Numbered from the stretch's first letter, positions 24,922 to 34,160 are shown. The stretch is 64,000 nt of DNA from Pseudomonas syringae KCTC 12500 (GCF_000507185.2 NZ_AYTM02000002.1:891501-955500), one strand, 5' to 3'. A program made the numbers and translations. The notes: a model not told the origin generated them from the letters alone.

Positions 24922-27357
24922 TTAAAACTCCAATTGTGCCGAGAACGCGACGGTGCGTGGGTCGCCCAGGTAGCTGCTGTTTAGCCAGTATTCTTTGTTG
25001 GTCAGGTTGCTGACGTTGACGCGCAGGGTCAGGTCGTTTTCTGCAAGGCGCAGGCGGTAGCGGGCTCCGGCGTCGAAGGTGGTGAAGGACGGCAGGTCGT
25101 TTTCGTTGCTTTGATCGGTGTATTGCTTGCCGGTGTAGAACGCCCCGCCGGTCATGGCCAGGCCTGGTATAGGGTTGATGTCGTATTCGGCATAAACCTT
25201 GGCCAGTTGCTTGGCGACGTTGGTCGGTACGTTACCTTCATCCGCTGCGACGCCGGTTTTCTTGATTTTCGGGTCGAGCAAGGTAAAGCCGCCAACTACG
25301 GTCAGTTCCGGGATGACCTTGCCGGTGACGCTGAATTCCAGGCCGTTGTTCTCCTGACGTCCGTCCACAACGTAGATGTTCGAGGCAGTGGTGTAACCGT
25401 TGGGCTTCTCGATGTTGAACAGCGCCAGGGTCAACAGGGTTTCACCTAGCGTCGCCTTGGCACCGATTTCGTATTGCTCACTGATTTCAGGCGCAAACGC
25501 CTGGCCGGCATTGGCGGTCCCGCTAGGCGCGACGCCTCCCGATTGCAGGCCTTCTATATACGTGGCGTAGGTGGTCAGCCACGGCAGCGGTTTATAGACC
25601 AGCGAGATGTTCGGCGAAGTCTTGCTCTCGTTGTAGGTGGTCTCGGTTTCGGCGGAACCGAACGCCTTGGCGTAGACGAACTCGTTGGCGTAGGTTTTGA
25701 TCTGCGTGTTGGTCACACCCAGGATCGCCGACCACTGCTCGTTGAAGGTGATGACGTCACCGATCAGGACGTTGTTGCTTTCCGAGCTGTTGGCCAGGCG
25801 CTGGTCGCCATGCCCGATGGAGTACGCAGGCTTGCCAACCTGAGGCGTCTGGTCCAGCGGTATTGTGCCCACTGGCGAGGTGTATTGCGGGCCCGGCTGA
25901 TCGGGCGTGTACGGAACGTGATCCTCGTACTGCTTCTGGCGCGAGGTATTGCCCTGATAGCCCACGGTGACCTTGTGACCGATGAAGCCGGTATCGAACG
26001 CCGCATCGAGGAACAGCGAGCCGGTCTTTTCTTCGGTTTCAATCGGAGCGAAGGCATACAGCGGCTGCGAGTAAAGGCCCGCGCTGTAGACCGTCGGCCC
26101 GGTGTAGGTGTTCTCCGAGGTGTACTGCTGGGCCGCGAAGGCCGCGCGCAAGGTGAAGGTGTCGTTCAAACGCCACTTGGCGCGCACACCGGCCTTGTCG
26201 GACTCGTAATCGGAAAACGACCACTTCTGGCTGTAGAGCTTGTCGTTGTCCAGCGATGCCGCGCTGGGGCGCAGGGACTGGTCGCCGAAATACCAGTAAC
26301 TGGTCAGGCCGCGAATTTCGGTCTTCTTGTGCGAGGCGTCGAACTGTACCAGCAGGTCGTCGGACACGTTCCAGTCCAGTGCCAGGGAAATCATCTCGCG
26401 ACGACGCTTGTTCAGATCGACGGCCGTTTCACCATCCTGGGTCAGCACATTAAGGCGATAGGCGAACTTGCCCTCGCTGTCGATCGGCCCGCCGAAGTCA
26501 CCATGCAGGTAGTAATTCTCACCCCCGGCATTGCCCAGGGTGACGCTGTTGTAGCGTTGATAGGTCGGGCGCTTGAGCACGTAGTTGACCAGCCCGCCCG
26601 GCGAGGCTGGACCATACAGGAAGCCGGTCAGACCGGTGATGACTTCCAGTTGCTCCATCTCTTCCATGTAGTTGCTGCCGTCGGCACCGTTGGTGAACCG
26701 CAGGCCATCATTGGCGATGTTCAGGCTGCCCGCGCTGCTGAAACCACGAATATTGACGGCACTGGCATAACCGGCGCTGGTCGGCGAGTACATCTGGGTG
26801 AACGGGTTGTGCTTGATGACATCGTCCAGCGAGGTCGCCTGGATGTTTTTTAGCAATGCCTGAGGCGTGACGCTTATGGAATAAGGCGTGTCCTGCAGCC
26901 GCATGCCACCCAGCGCGCCGACGCTGCTGACGTTCTCGCTGCGATAACCTGCTGCCTCCGAACCTTCGAGGGGCGTGCTGTTGGCGTTGATGTTCACGTC
27001 CGACAGGTTCAAGGCGCTCTGTTCCATGGCCATCAGCGTGTACGTCCCGGCACTGCTCTGCACCAGTTGCAGGCCGCTGCCACGCAGGGCCTCGCGCAAG
27101 GCCGTCGCCGCGTCGAAATTGCCTTTCACCGCCGAGCTGGTTTTGCCAGCGACCAGCGCCGGGTCAAGACTCAGTGCCAGACCACCCTGGCTGGATATCT
27201 GATTCAGCGTGGTCGCCATCGGGCCTGCGGGTAGATCGTAGGCAACCAGGCTGGCCTGCTGCGCCGCCATCGACAGCGGGCTGGTCATAGGCGTGCACAG
27301 GGCGATCGCCACGGCCAACAGACTGGGACGCAGAAGGGTGTCTAACGAACGGGACAT
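24922..27357 (-). CDS. TonB-dependent siderophore receptor with N-terminal STN domain
   Basis: 811 residues. A signal peptide (to about 30) is followed by a secretin/TonB N-terminal (STN) domain (GPMATTLNQISSQGGLALSLDP; residues about 45-110), a plug domain (LQDTPYSISVTPQALL; YMEEMEQLEVITGLTGFLYGP) and a 22-strand barrel ending in a terminal Phe (AFSAQLEF). This is the FpvA/FhuE/FecA class of ferric siderophore receptors. The STN domain normally signals to an anti-sigma factor, but no sigma/anti-sigma pair is next to it. Probably iron-regulated. Confidence 0.93.
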   Translation of the reverse strand: MSRSLDTLLRPSLLAVAIALCTPMTSPLSMAAQQASLVAYDLPAGPMATTLNQISSQGGLALSLDPALVAGKTSSAVKGNFDAATALREALRGSGLQLVQSSAGTYTLMAMEQSALNLSDVNINANSTPLEGSEAAGYRSENVSSVGALGGMRLQDTPYSISVTPQALLKNIQATSLDDVIKHNPFTQMYSPTSAGYASAVNIRGFSSAGSLNIANDGLRFTNGADGSNYMEEMEQLEVITGLTGFLYGPASPGGLVNYVLKRPTYQRYNSVTLGNAGGENYYLHGDFGGPIDSEGKFAYRLNVLTQDGETAVDLNKRRREMISLALDWNVSDDLLVQFDASHKKTEIRGLTSYWYFGDQSLRPSAASLDNDKLYSQKWSFSDYESDKAGVRAKWRLNDTFTLRAAFAAQQYTSENTYTGPTVYSAGLYSQPLYAFAPIETEEKTGSLFLDAAFDTGFIGHKVTVGYQGNTSRQKQYEDHVPYTPDQPGPQYTSPVGTIPLDQTPQVGKPAYSIGHGDQRLANSSESNNVLIGDVITFNEQWSAILGVTNTQIKTYANEFVYAKAFGSAETETTYNESKTSPNISLVYKPLPWLTTYATYIEGLQSGGVAPSGTANAGQAFAPEISEQYEIGAKATLGETLLTLALFNIEKPNGYTTASNIYVVDGRQENNGLEFSVTGKVIPELTVVGGFTLLDPKIKKTGVAADEGNVPTNVAKQLAKVYAEYDINPIPGLAMTGGAFYTGKQYTDQSNENDLPSFTTFDAGARYRLRLAENDLTLRVNVSNLTNKEYWLNSSYLGDPRTVAFSAQLEF

Positions 27358-27428
27358 CGGGCAACTCCTGATGGAATACTTCTCAATGCCTGTTAGCCGG
27401 ACGAGCGCTCGAAAGTAACAGGGCTGAT

Positions 27429-27447
27429 TGAAAATAATTCCGTTTCA
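27429..27447. promoter_or_regulatory. Possible Fur-type dyad upstream of the receptor gene
   Basis: TGAAA-N9-TTTCA within GAAAATAATTCCGTTTC, 72-90 nt before the receptor start codon on the minus strand. It is AT-rich and partly symmetric like Fur boxes, but the match is poor, so I call it only tentatively. Confidence 0.25.
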
Positions 27448-27468
27448 GGATTCAGCAGACTCGCAGCG

Positions 27469-28020
27469 TCACTCCGGGATGATCTTCAGGTGCGACGTAT
27501 CGGGCGCCTCCTGCGACTCGGATTTTTCGACCTGTCCCATGTCGCTGCCCACCGGGGCCAGGCTCAAACGCGAGAGATCCAGCAGCGGCGCAACACGCTG
27601 AGGCTTGTCGGGCAGCAACTCGACGCCCGCTTCTGCGACCGAGTAATCCGGCGCATCGACGTCCACAAAAGCAGCCATATAGGCGTCGCGCGGTTTGATC
27701 TGCAAACGCCCAGGACTGACCGGGGTCTTGCGCAACCAGTTCGGTGCGTCGGGCGGCGGCGCCAGTTCGACCTCTTCCATAGGCAATGGTGTATTCATTT
27801 CCAGCACACGCACCAGAGCACCCGCGCGCTCGAGGGTGGCGCGATATTTCTCTGCCGTTGCTGCGTCGAGATTGTTTTTCAGAACCAGTCGGCGTCCCGA
27901 GAACAGGAGGTCCAGACGTTCGGCATCTGCATTGAACAGCTTGCCAAGGTTAGCCCTTACCTTCTCGGGTTGTGCTCCGGCGACCAGTTCGGCACTGAAG
28001 ACAATTTCGTAGAGATTCAT
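27469..28020 (-). CDS. Conserved hypothetical protein
   Basis: 183 residues from the ATG at 28020 (MNLYEIVFSAELV…). Residues 1-75 form a compact domain (KVRANLGKLFNADAERLDLLFSG) that resembles the N-terminal module seen ahead of GYF/DUF805-type proteins in Pseudomonas. The rest is acidic and Pro-rich, apparently disordered, ending in HLKIIPE. No signal peptide. I do not recognise a function. Confidence 0.65.
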   Translation of the reverse strand: MNLYEIVFSAELVAGAQPEKVRANLGKLFNADAERLDLLFSGRRLVLKNNLDAATAEKYRATLERAGALVRVLEMNTPLPMEEVELAPPPDAPNWLRKTPVSPGRLQIKPRDAYMAAFVDVDAPDYSVAEAGVELLPDKPQRVAPLLDLSRLSLAPVGSDMGQVEKSESQEAPDTSHLKIIPE

Positions 28021-28137
28021 GGAAGAAGACACCGATATGCACGTCAATAAAAGTATGGCGAAGCGTCAGACAGCGCAATAAGCGCGTTGCCGTTGAACGT
28101 CGAGTTGGTAGACTCAGGCGTCAAAGGGAGCACATCC

Positions 28138-28629
28138 ATGTTTTTTCAGGCGCACATTACAAGAATCATAAGCCTTGCGTTGATCCTGTCCGGGCTCAGC
28201 GGATGCTCGCTCCTGAGTTTTGACCGCACTCAGGAACCGGAAGTGCATTTGCTGAAGGTCCAGGTGGTCAAGGCGAGGCTGACACAGCAGGATTTCAAGC
28301 TGTACTTCGAAGTCGATAACCCCAACGAAGACAGCTTGCTGGTACGTGGCCTGAAGTACAAGATCACCCTCAATGACATGGTCCTTGTCGATGACACGTT
28401 CAGCGACTGGTTTGTCGTCGACGGTAATAGCCGCAAAACCTTTGTTGTGCCGATTCGCACCAACCTCTGGCGCTACGCACGGTACATCGCTCAACTGCTG
28501 AAAAAGCCTGATGAGCCGGTTCATTATCAGCTGGACGGCAAGCTCAAGACCGGCATCGTGTTCAGGCACAACGTGCGCATCGGCACTTCAGGCGACGTGC
28601 TGCCGGAAGACCTGATCCAGCGCCGTTAA
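28138..28629 (+). CDS. LEA type 2 (WHy-domain) lipoprotein
   Basis: 163 residues from the ATG at 28138, preceded by GGGAG. The signal peptide ends in a lipobox (LSGC, Cys about 22). Residues about 40-150 form a LEA_2/WHy β-sandwich (KARLTQQDFKLYFEVDNPNEDSL; SRKTFVVPIRTNLWRYARY). Family members are linked to desiccation or envelope stress in plants and bacteria. Monocistronic, convergent with the holin gene 9 nt downstream. Confidence 0.82.
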   Translation: MFFQAHITRIISLALILSGLSGCSLLSFDRTQEPEVHLLKVQVVKARLTQQDFKLYFEVDNPNEDSLLVRGLKYKITLNDMVLVDDTFSDWFVVDGNSRKTFVVPIRTNLWRYARYIAQLLKKPDEPVHYQLDGKLKTGIVFRHNVRIGTSGDVLPEDLIQRR

Positions 28630-28638
28630 TCATTCAGC

Positions 28639-28968
28639 CTATCCGCCCAGCTTGCCCTTGATCAGCTCCAGAAGAAACTTCCAGATGTCCGCGGCCCACA
28701 ATGCCCGGTTGACGGCACTGATCAGCGCACCGCCGAACGATCCCAGCAGAAACCCCACCCCCGTAGTGTTGCGCGGATCTGCCACGCCAAGGTAATCACT
28801 GGCGATGCCGGTGAGGAATACTGCACAGGCCACGCCGGTCACCAGAAAAACCAGCCAGGCACGCCAGTCGAGCAGACCTGCCTTATGCCACCAGCCAGAA
28901 ATGATCGCACCCACCAGACCGGCTACCAGCCATTCGCCTCGGTCTGCCAAACCATTCAAGATATCCAT
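28639..28968 (-). CDS. Phage/tailocin holin-like protein
   Basis: 109 residues with three hydrophobic segments (about 14-27, 36-57 and 70-90) and a charged C-terminus (LLELIKGKLGG). The pattern MDILNGLADRGEWLVAGLVGAIISG matches holins of Pseudomonas pyocin/prophage clusters (PA0614-like). Holins make membrane holes that let the endolysin reach the wall, but no endolysin or tail gene is nearby. Read here as part of a remnant. A palindrome that may be a repressor site lies 115 nt upstream. Confidence 0.7.
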   Translation of the reverse strand: MDILNGLADRGEWLVAGLVGAIISGWWHKAGLLDWRAWLVFLVTGVACAVFLTGIASDYLGVADPRNTTGVGFLLGSFGGALISAVNRALWAADIWKFLLELIKGKLGG

Positions 28969-29082
28969 CGCTTCTGACTCCGTTCAAGAAATACAGCCGT
29001 TCACGAACACAGAAAAATTCAGACACTGGGGGGGCGTGCCGCGGATTGCTGCGGCGCAGGCACCGTTAGAAAACCGAAAAAA

Positions 29083-29096
29083 TTAAGCATGCTTAA
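29083..29096. promoter_or_regulatory. Perfect palindrome TTAAGCATGCTTAA, putative repressor operator
   Basis: Self-complementary over 14 bp. It lies in the region upstream of the holin gene (start 28968) and matches 12 of 14 bases of the site in front of the repressor gene at 30246-30259. The shared sequence makes it a likely binding site of the PrtR/CI-like repressor encoded at 29537-30193. Confidence 0.55.
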
Positions 29097-29159
29097 AACC
29101 ACAAGCAAACGTATGCCACCAACCCGCCGCGCCACCGGGCGAACATCAGAGGCTTGAGG

Positions 29160-29408
29160 TCAGTTGTCGATGTAGCGCTGCCAGCCAATCCTTACCGAAC
29201 CGTCTGGCTGACGGTCAATCTCGATGCCTTCGGTCTCTTCGATTTCCTGCAGCACCACGTTCCAGCTGTCCACGGGCTCATCATCACGACGAGCGACGAT
29301 GACCCACTGGGTCTTTTGAACATTCGGCGCGGAGACCAGCCTTTGAATGCGCTTGCCGATCTGTTCGTAGGAAGACCTGCCTGTCGATCCAGTATCATTG
29401 CCAGCCAT
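29160..29408 (-). CDS. DUF1654 family protein
   Basis: 82 residues from the ATG at 29408, preceded by GGAGG. The core SYEQIGKRIQRLV…WNVVLQEIEETEGIEI matches DUF1654, a small family found in Pseudomonas prophages and LexA/PrtR-controlled loci. Function unknown. A perfect LexA box lies 20 nt upstream of the start codon, so induction by DNA damage is expected. Confidence 0.75.
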   Translation of the reverse strand: MAGNDTGSTGRSSYEQIGKRIQRLVSAPNVQKTQWVIVARRDDEPVDSWNVVLQEIEETEGIEIDRQPDGSVRIGWQRYIDN

Positions 29409-29427
29409 GATAGCCTCCGAGGCATAA

Positions 29428-29443
29428 CTGTATATAAATACAG
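29428..29443. promoter_or_regulatory. LexA (SOS) box
   Basis: CTGTATATAAATACAG is a perfect CTGT-N8-ACAG site with an AT-rich core, close to the E. coli and Pseudomonas LexA consensus. It sits 20-35 nt before the DUF1654 start codon, where it would overlap the promoter. Confidence 0.85.
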
Positions 29444-29536
29444 TATTCCAGCTGTATGAACCTCGCAAGCATTTCGTAGGACGTTTCCTGCCGAGCATCT
29501 TTGGCGAAAAAGCCTGCAAGCCTTGTCATGCGAGGC

Positions 29537-30193
29537 TTACAGCTTGCCAGTCATCCTCACCGCTACGCCGATAATGCGACAGTCGGCACCGCATTCGATC
29601 ATTTTGTACGCCGGGTTCAGGGGCTTCAGGTAGCGTGTGCCACCGTCCTCGACCAGCTTCTTGAACGTCGCCTCGTTGCTGGCGGGCAGCTTGGCGATCA
29701 CCAGCTTGCCGGGCTGCACATCAGCCTCCGTGTCCACCAGAATCATCATTCCTTCCGGCACACTGACGCCGGTGGGCGCGGTCATCGAATCGCCCTTGAC
29801 CTCCAGCCAGAACGCCGGCCCCTTGGAGTCGTAGTCGGAGATTTCATAGCGGTCGGAAAAGCCGTCGGGATAAGGCTGAACCGCCTCTTCCCAGGAGCCC
29901 GCCGACACCCAGCTGATCACCGGATAGCGGAAGGACATTTTCGGCTGATCGATCAGCGCAACGTTGGCGTCGAAGGCAGGCGCCTGTTCCGGCCCCTCGC
30001 CAATCGCCAGCCATTCGGCACGAAAGCCCGTGGCCCTGGCCAGTGCGTAAAGATTTTCCGGCCGCAGGCTTTTGCTTTCCCCACTGATCCATTGGGTAAC
30101 GGCAGAGTTGGCCACGCCGCACTGGGCGGCAATCTCACCTTTCTTCAGGCCGCTGGTGGCGATTGCCCTGGCGATACGTTCCTGTCGGGTCAT
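29537..30193 (-). CDS. PrtR/CI-like repressor with S24 peptidase domain
   Basis: 218 residues from the ATG at 30193, which has GGAG seven nt upstream; a GTG at 30208 is the alternative. The N-terminal HTH_3 domain (IATSGLKKGEIAAQCGVANSAVTQWISGE) is followed by a LexA-like S24 auto-cleavage domain with the serine in GDSMTAPTG and the lysine in TFKKLVEDGG. This is the form of PrtR and CI, which repress pyocin or phage genes until RecA stimulates self-cleavage. A palindrome near its own promoter suggests autoregulation. Confidence 0.88.
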   Translation of the reverse strand: MTRQERIARAIATSGLKKGEIAAQCGVANSAVTQWISGESKSLRPENLYALARATGFRAEWLAIGEGPEQAPAFDANVALIDQPKMSFRYPVISWVSAGSWEEAVQPYPDGFSDRYEISDYDSKGPAFWLEVKGDSMTAPTGVSVPEGMMILVDTEADVQPGKLVIAKLPASNEATFKKLVEDGGTRYLKPLNPAYKMIECGADCRIIGVAVRMTGKL

Positions 30194-30245
30194 GAGTCGG
30201 CTCCGCACACGGTAATAAAGAATACTGAAAAATGCTCAACTTATA

Positions 30246-30259
30246 CTAAGCATACTTAA
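30246..30259. promoter_or_regulatory. Putative repressor operator CTAAGCATACTTAA
   Basis: Near-palindromic site 53-66 nt upstream of the repressor start codon on the minus strand. It differs from the perfect palindrome at 29083-29096 at only two positions. The gene for the SEC-C protein begins 92 nt to the right in the other direction, so it too could be affected. Confidence 0.5.
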
Positions 30260-30351
30260 AAAATGGCGCTGTGCGAATCCCAATATCCCGATACTGCTTG
30301 GCCGTGATTTGCGGGATAATGCGCGCCAGATTTAATTGCGGAGTAAAACCG

Positions 30352-30552
30352 ATGAACCAGCAAGCCCATGTGCATGGCCCCGATTGCAACCATGATCACG
30401 ATCACCACGACCACCAGCACGGCCATGTACACGGTCCAGACTGCGGTCACGCTCACCAGGAACCGGTGCGCAATACCCTTAAAGATGTCGGTCGTAACGA
30501 TCCTTGCCCGTGCGGCAGCGACAAGAAATTCAAGAAATGCCACGGCGCGTAA
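30352..30552 (+). CDS. Small His-rich SEC-C metal-binding protein
   Basis: 66 residues from the ATG at 30352, with GGAG upstream. The first half contains two HVHGPDC(N/G)H(D/A)H repeats within a run of His and Asp. The second half is a SEC-C motif ([14 protein letters not shown]), the same as in the YchJ-type protein at 24205. It very likely binds zinc or another transition metal; its role is unknown. Confidence 0.82.
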   Translation: MNQQAHVHGPDCNHDHDHHDHQHGHVHGPDCGHAHQEPVRNTLKDVGRNDPCPCGSDKKFKKCHGA

Positions 30553-30572
30553 GGCGCGGAGCATTATGGACG

Positions 30573-30596
30573 ACGGCCTGCATTGCAGGCCGTTTT
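30573..30596 (+). terminator. Terminator of the SEC-C gene
   Basis: Perfect 9-bp stem ACGGCCTGC-ATT-GCAGGCCGT followed by TTT, starting 21 nt after the stop codon. Confidence 0.75.
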
Positions 30597-30660
30597 CATT
30601 TGTAGACGGCAGGTGAGCAAGGTAAAACATGGGGTTTCGGTCACCCACATGGAGCGCTCA

Positions 30661-31305
30661 ATGATCGACCTGCATTACTGGACCACGCCCAACGGGCACA
30701 AAATCACGCTGTTTCTGGAAGAGGCAGGTCTGCCCTACACGATCTTTCCGGTGAACATCGGCAAAGACGAGCAATTCAAAGCCGAATTCCTGAAAATCGC
30801 CCCCAACAACCGCATCCCGGCCATTGTCGATCACCAGCCTGCTGACGGCGGCGCACCGCTGAGCCTGTTCGAGTCGGGCGCCATTCTGCTGTACCTCGCC
30901 GAGAAGACCGGGCAATTCATCCCGCAGGATCTACGTGGTCGCCAGGAAGTGTCGCAATGGCTGTTCTGGCAAATGGGCGGGCTCGGTCCGATGGCCGGTC
31001 AGAATCATCACTTCAATCGTTTCGCCAAGGAAAAGATCCCCTACGCGATCGAGCGCTACGTCAAAGAAACCGCACGACTGTATGACGTACTGAACAAGCG
31101 TCTGGCCGATCGCCAGTTTGTGGCGGGTGACGAGTACAGCATCGCCGACATGGCGATCTACCCATGGATCGTGCCGCACACCTATCAACAGCAGAATCTG
31201 GACGGCTTCCCGCACCTCAAGCGCTGGTTCGACAGCATCGCCGGTCGAGAAGCGACCCAACGCGCGTATGCGCTGGTCGAGAAGATCAACCCGTCGAAGC
31301 CTTGA
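30661..31305 (+). CDS. Glutathione S-transferase family protein (YfcG/YghU-like)
   Basis: 214 residues from the ATG at 30661, preceded by GGAG. The N-terminal thioredoxin-like domain starts IDLHYWTTPNGHKITLFLEEAGLPY and contains the conserved FESGAILLYLAEKTG. The C-terminal helical domain has QMGGLGPMAGQNHHF and FVAGDEYSIADMAIYPW. The TPNG motif in place of a catalytic Cys/Ser is typical of the YfcG/YghU (Nu) class, which has disulphide reductase activity with glutathione. Monocistronic. Confidence 0.9.
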   Translation: MIDLHYWTTPNGHKITLFLEEAGLPYTIFPVNIGKDEQFKAEFLKIAPNNRIPAIVDHQPADGGAPLSLFESGAILLYLAEKTGQFIPQDLRGRQEVSQWLFWQMGGLGPMAGQNHHFNRFAKEKIPYAIERYVKETARLYDVLNKRLADRQFVAGDEYSIADMAIYPWIVPHTYQQQNLDGFPHLKRWFDSIAGREATQRAYALVEKINPSKP

Positions 31306-31475
31306 GTCCCCTTGGACTCAAATGGCGACTCTTGTGCCTGCGCTGAGCAATGGCACAAGAGCCGTCTGGTCACTTCTGCAAAATCCTGAAATAAACTCGC
31401 CCTTCCCGCTTGCGCGCTGGCGGGCTGCTCTCTAACGTAGCGGCTTTTGTACGTTACCCCTCCAGGAGCTTGCCC

Positions 31476-33950
31476 ATGGCCTCGCCAGCCCTTCGTCATT
31501 TTCTACCCCGATTCGGCGCTGCCGCCGCTGCGGCGAGCTTCCTCAGCCTTGCCGGCTGCCAATTGGGCGGCGGCGATCCCGAGACCGTGCTGCCTGTTTC
31601 CGGGACATTCCCGCTCAAAGGGCTGGCGCAAAATGTTTCGGTGCGCCGCAACACGATGGGCATGCCGCTGATAGAAAGCAGCAGCTACCACGATGCGCTG
31701 TTCACGCTCGGCTACGTTCATGCCGGTGATCGAATCGGTCAGATGCTCGGGATGCGTCTGCTAGCACAGGGCCGCTTGTCGGAAATGGCCGGCGCGGATG
31801 CGCTGGACGTCGACCGCCTGATGCGCTCGGTCAACCTCAAGCAGAACGCCAGCGACCTGTACAACGCCGCGTCGCCACGCTTGAAACGTTTCTTCGATGT
31901 CTATGCACGCGGTGTGAACGCCTACCTGTTCCGTTATCGCGACAAGCTGCCTGCCGAGATCGCCAGTTCGGGCTACAAGCCGGAATACTGGAAGCCGGAA
32001 GACTCGGCGCTGATCTTCAGCCTGCTCAATTTCAGCCTGTCGGTAAACCTGCAGGAAGAGCTGTCGGCGCTGGTTCTGGCGCAGAAAGTCAGCGCGGACA
32101 AACTCGCCTGGCTGTTGCCGACCTATCCTGACGAAGAATTACCATTTGCCGAAGCCGACAAGCTCAAGGGCCTGAACCTCAACAATCAGGTCACCGGCCT
32201 GAGCGATCTGAACAGGATCGCCCTGCAGCTCTCGGACCTGAACATGCTCGGCGTTGCGGCCTCCAGCAACTGGGCCATCGCGCCACAACGCAGTCGCAAC
32301 GGCAAAAGTCTGCTGGCCAGTGACATGCAGCTGCCTGCCGGGCTCAATTCTGCCTGGAGCTTCGTGCAGATACGCGCACCGAAATATCAGGTGTCCGGCG
32401 TCACCATCGCTGGCATGCCGCTGGTGCTCAGCGGTTTCAACGGCAAGCTGGCGTGGAGCATGAGCAGCGTCAAGGGTGACAACCAGGACCTGTTTCTGGA
32501 GAAGATCAAGCGCGAAGGCAACCGCGTCTCCTACATGGCTGACGGCAAATGGGTGCCAGCGGCGGCGCATCAGGAAACCTTTCTGGTCAAGGGCGGCAGC
32601 CCGCTGCGTGAAACCGTGTACGAAACCCGCCACGGCGCGTTGCTCAACGCCTCTGCAACCCCGCCCGGCAATGGTTTGAGCCTGGCGCTGCAAGTCCCGA
32701 ACTTCAAGGACGACAAGAGCCTGGATGCGTTCTTCGATCTGTCCCGTGCGCCCAACGTCGAGAAAGCCTTCGATACCAGCCGCGAGATTCGGGCGATCAC
32801 CCTGAACATGATCTTTGCCGACGCCTCGAACATTGGCTGGCAGGTCACCGGCCGCTTCCCGAACCGCCGTGAAGGCCAGGGTCTGCTGCCTTCGCCGGGT
32901 TGGGATGGCAAGTACGACTGGGACGGTTTTGCCGACTCAATGCTCCACCCTTATGATCAGGACCCGCGCCAAGGCTGGCTCGCAGCGGCCAACCAGCGCA
33001 CCATTCCGAAAGGCTACGGCATGCAGCTCTCCAACTCGTGGGGCTACCCGGAGCGCGCCGAGCGGATTGCCGAACTGGCCAACGGTGGCAAGCAGGACCT
33101 GCGCAGCACCATCGCCATGCAATACGACCAGACCACGACGTTCGCCGCCAAGCTCAAGACCATGTTCCAGGCGCCGGGCATGAGCAAGCCGCTCAAACAG
33201 GCCATCGATGCCCTGCCCGAAGCCGATCGCAACAAGGCCCGCGAAGCGTTCACGCGCCTGATGGCGTTCGATGGCAAGCTCAGTGCTACCTCGGCCGATG
33301 CGGCGCTGTACGAGCTGTTTCTGCAGGAAAGCGCCAAGCAGATTTTCCTTGATGAATTGGGTCCGGAAACCAGCCCTGCCTGGCAGGCACTGGTGGCCAA
33401 TGCCAGCTCATCCTACTCACCACAGGCCGACCATCTACTGGGCCGAGATGACAGTCCTTATTGGGATGACGTCAAAACCCCGCAGAAGGAAGACAAACCG
33501 GCCATCCTCGCGCGCAGTCTGGCGGCTGCCATCACCAGTGGCGACAGCCTGTTGGGCAGCGATCACAAGGCCTGGCAATGGGGCAAACTGCACCGTGACA
33601 ACTGGGTCTCGACCAGCCCGCTGGCCAAGCAGTTGGGTGGCGGCGAGTTCAACCGTAGCGCCACACCAGCGGGTGGTGATCACACGACGCTGAACGTGTC
33701 CGGCTTCGAGTGGGGCAAGGGCTTCGACGCCCGCATGGCCCCCGGTCTGCGCATGATTGTCGACTTCAGCCTGGTCGAACCAATGACCGGCCTGATCAGC
33801 ACCGGCCAATCCGACAACCCGGCCAGCCCGTATTACGCCAACAGTATCGAGCCGTGGCAGAAAGGCCAGTACCAGTCGATTCCGGTGCAACAACAGAACT
33901 ACGAAAAGGGCTACGGCAAGCAACGCCTGACGCTGACACCGGGCAAGTAA
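31476..33950 (+). CDS. Penicillin acylase family lipoprotein (AHL/amide acylase type)
   Basis: 824 residues from the ATG at 31476, preceded by AGGAG. A signal peptide ends in a lipobox (LAGC, Cys about 27). The Ntn-hydrolase layout is α subunit ([26 protein letters not shown]), spacer, and a β subunit that would begin at Ser264 (SNWAIAP), the autoprocessing nucleophile. The family cleaves amides such as acyl-homoserine lactones or penicillins. The substrate here is unknown; the lipobox suggests membrane anchoring, unlike soluble periplasmic AHL acylases. Confidence 0.88.
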   Translation: MASPALRHFLPRFGAAAAAASFLSLAGCQLGGGDPETVLPVSGTFPLKGLAQNVSVRRNTMGMPLIESSSYHDALFTLGYVHAGDRIGQMLGMRLLAQGRLSEMAGADALDVDRLMRSVNLKQNASDLYNAASPRLKRFFDVYARGVNAYLFRYRDKLPAEIASSGYKPEYWKPEDSALIFSLLNFSLSVNLQEELSALVLAQKVSADKLAWLLPTYPDEELPFAEADKLKGLNLNNQVTGLSDLNRIALQLSDLNMLGVAASSNWAIAPQRSRNGKSLLASDMQLPAGLNSAWSFVQIRAPKYQVSGVTIAGMPLVLSGFNGKLAWSMSSVKGDNQDLFLEKIKREGNRVSYMADGKWVPAAAHQETFLVKGGSPLRETVYETRHGALLNASATPPGNGLSLALQVPNFKDDKSLDAFFDLSRAPNVEKAFDTSREIRAITLNMIFADASNIGWQVTGRFPNRREGQGLLPSPGWDGKYDWDGFADSMLHPYDQDPRQGWLAAANQRTIPKGYGMQLSNSWGYPERAERIAELANGGKQDLRSTIAMQYDQTTTFAAKLKTMFQAPGMSKPLKQAIDALPEADRNKAREAFTRLMAFDGKLSATSADAALYELFLQESAKQIFLDELGPETSPAWQALVANASSSYSPQADHLLGRDDSPYWDDVKTPQKEDKPAILARSLAAAITSGDSLLGSDHKAWQWGKLHRDNWVSTSPLAKQLGGGEFNRSATPAGGDHTTLNVSGFEWGKGFDARMAPGLRMIVDFSLVEPMTGLISTGQSDNPASPYYANSIEPWQKGQYQSIPVQQQNYEKGYGKQRLTLTPGK

Positions 33951-33994
33951 GCGCCGAAAGGGAGCATGGGCACGAGGATGTTCTCCAGGACACC

Positions 33995-34104
33995 TATCGT
34001 TCCCACGCTCCAGCGTGGTAATGCCTTTCGTGACGCTCTGCGTCACACAGCGGTTCTGCGGTGTCAGGTGGATTTAGGCTCGACTCAAGTCACCTTTTCG
34101 CCCC
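33995..34104. repeat. Intergenic repeat, family B, copy 3
   Basis: TATCGTTCCCACGCTCCAGC…GTGACGCTCTGCGTCACACAGCGGTTCTGCG…AAGTCACCTTTTCGCCCC, closely like the copies at 24718 and 24832. It lies at the 3' end of the acylase gene and is followed by the structured repeat at 34130-34275. Confidence 0.75.
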
Positions 34105-34160
34105 TCGGCGAGTTACTTTGATGAGGCCAAAGTAACCAAAGCCTTTCGCTCCGTTTCCGG

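Noticed and set aside
27429..27447. Definite Fur box before the TonB receptor gene
   Set aside because: Match to the Fur consensus is weak; listed only as a low-confidence site.
29160..29519. Longer 119-residue version of the DUF1654 protein
   Set aside because: The extra 37 N-terminal residues would be encoded across the LexA box; the ATG at 29408 has GGAGG and matches the family start.
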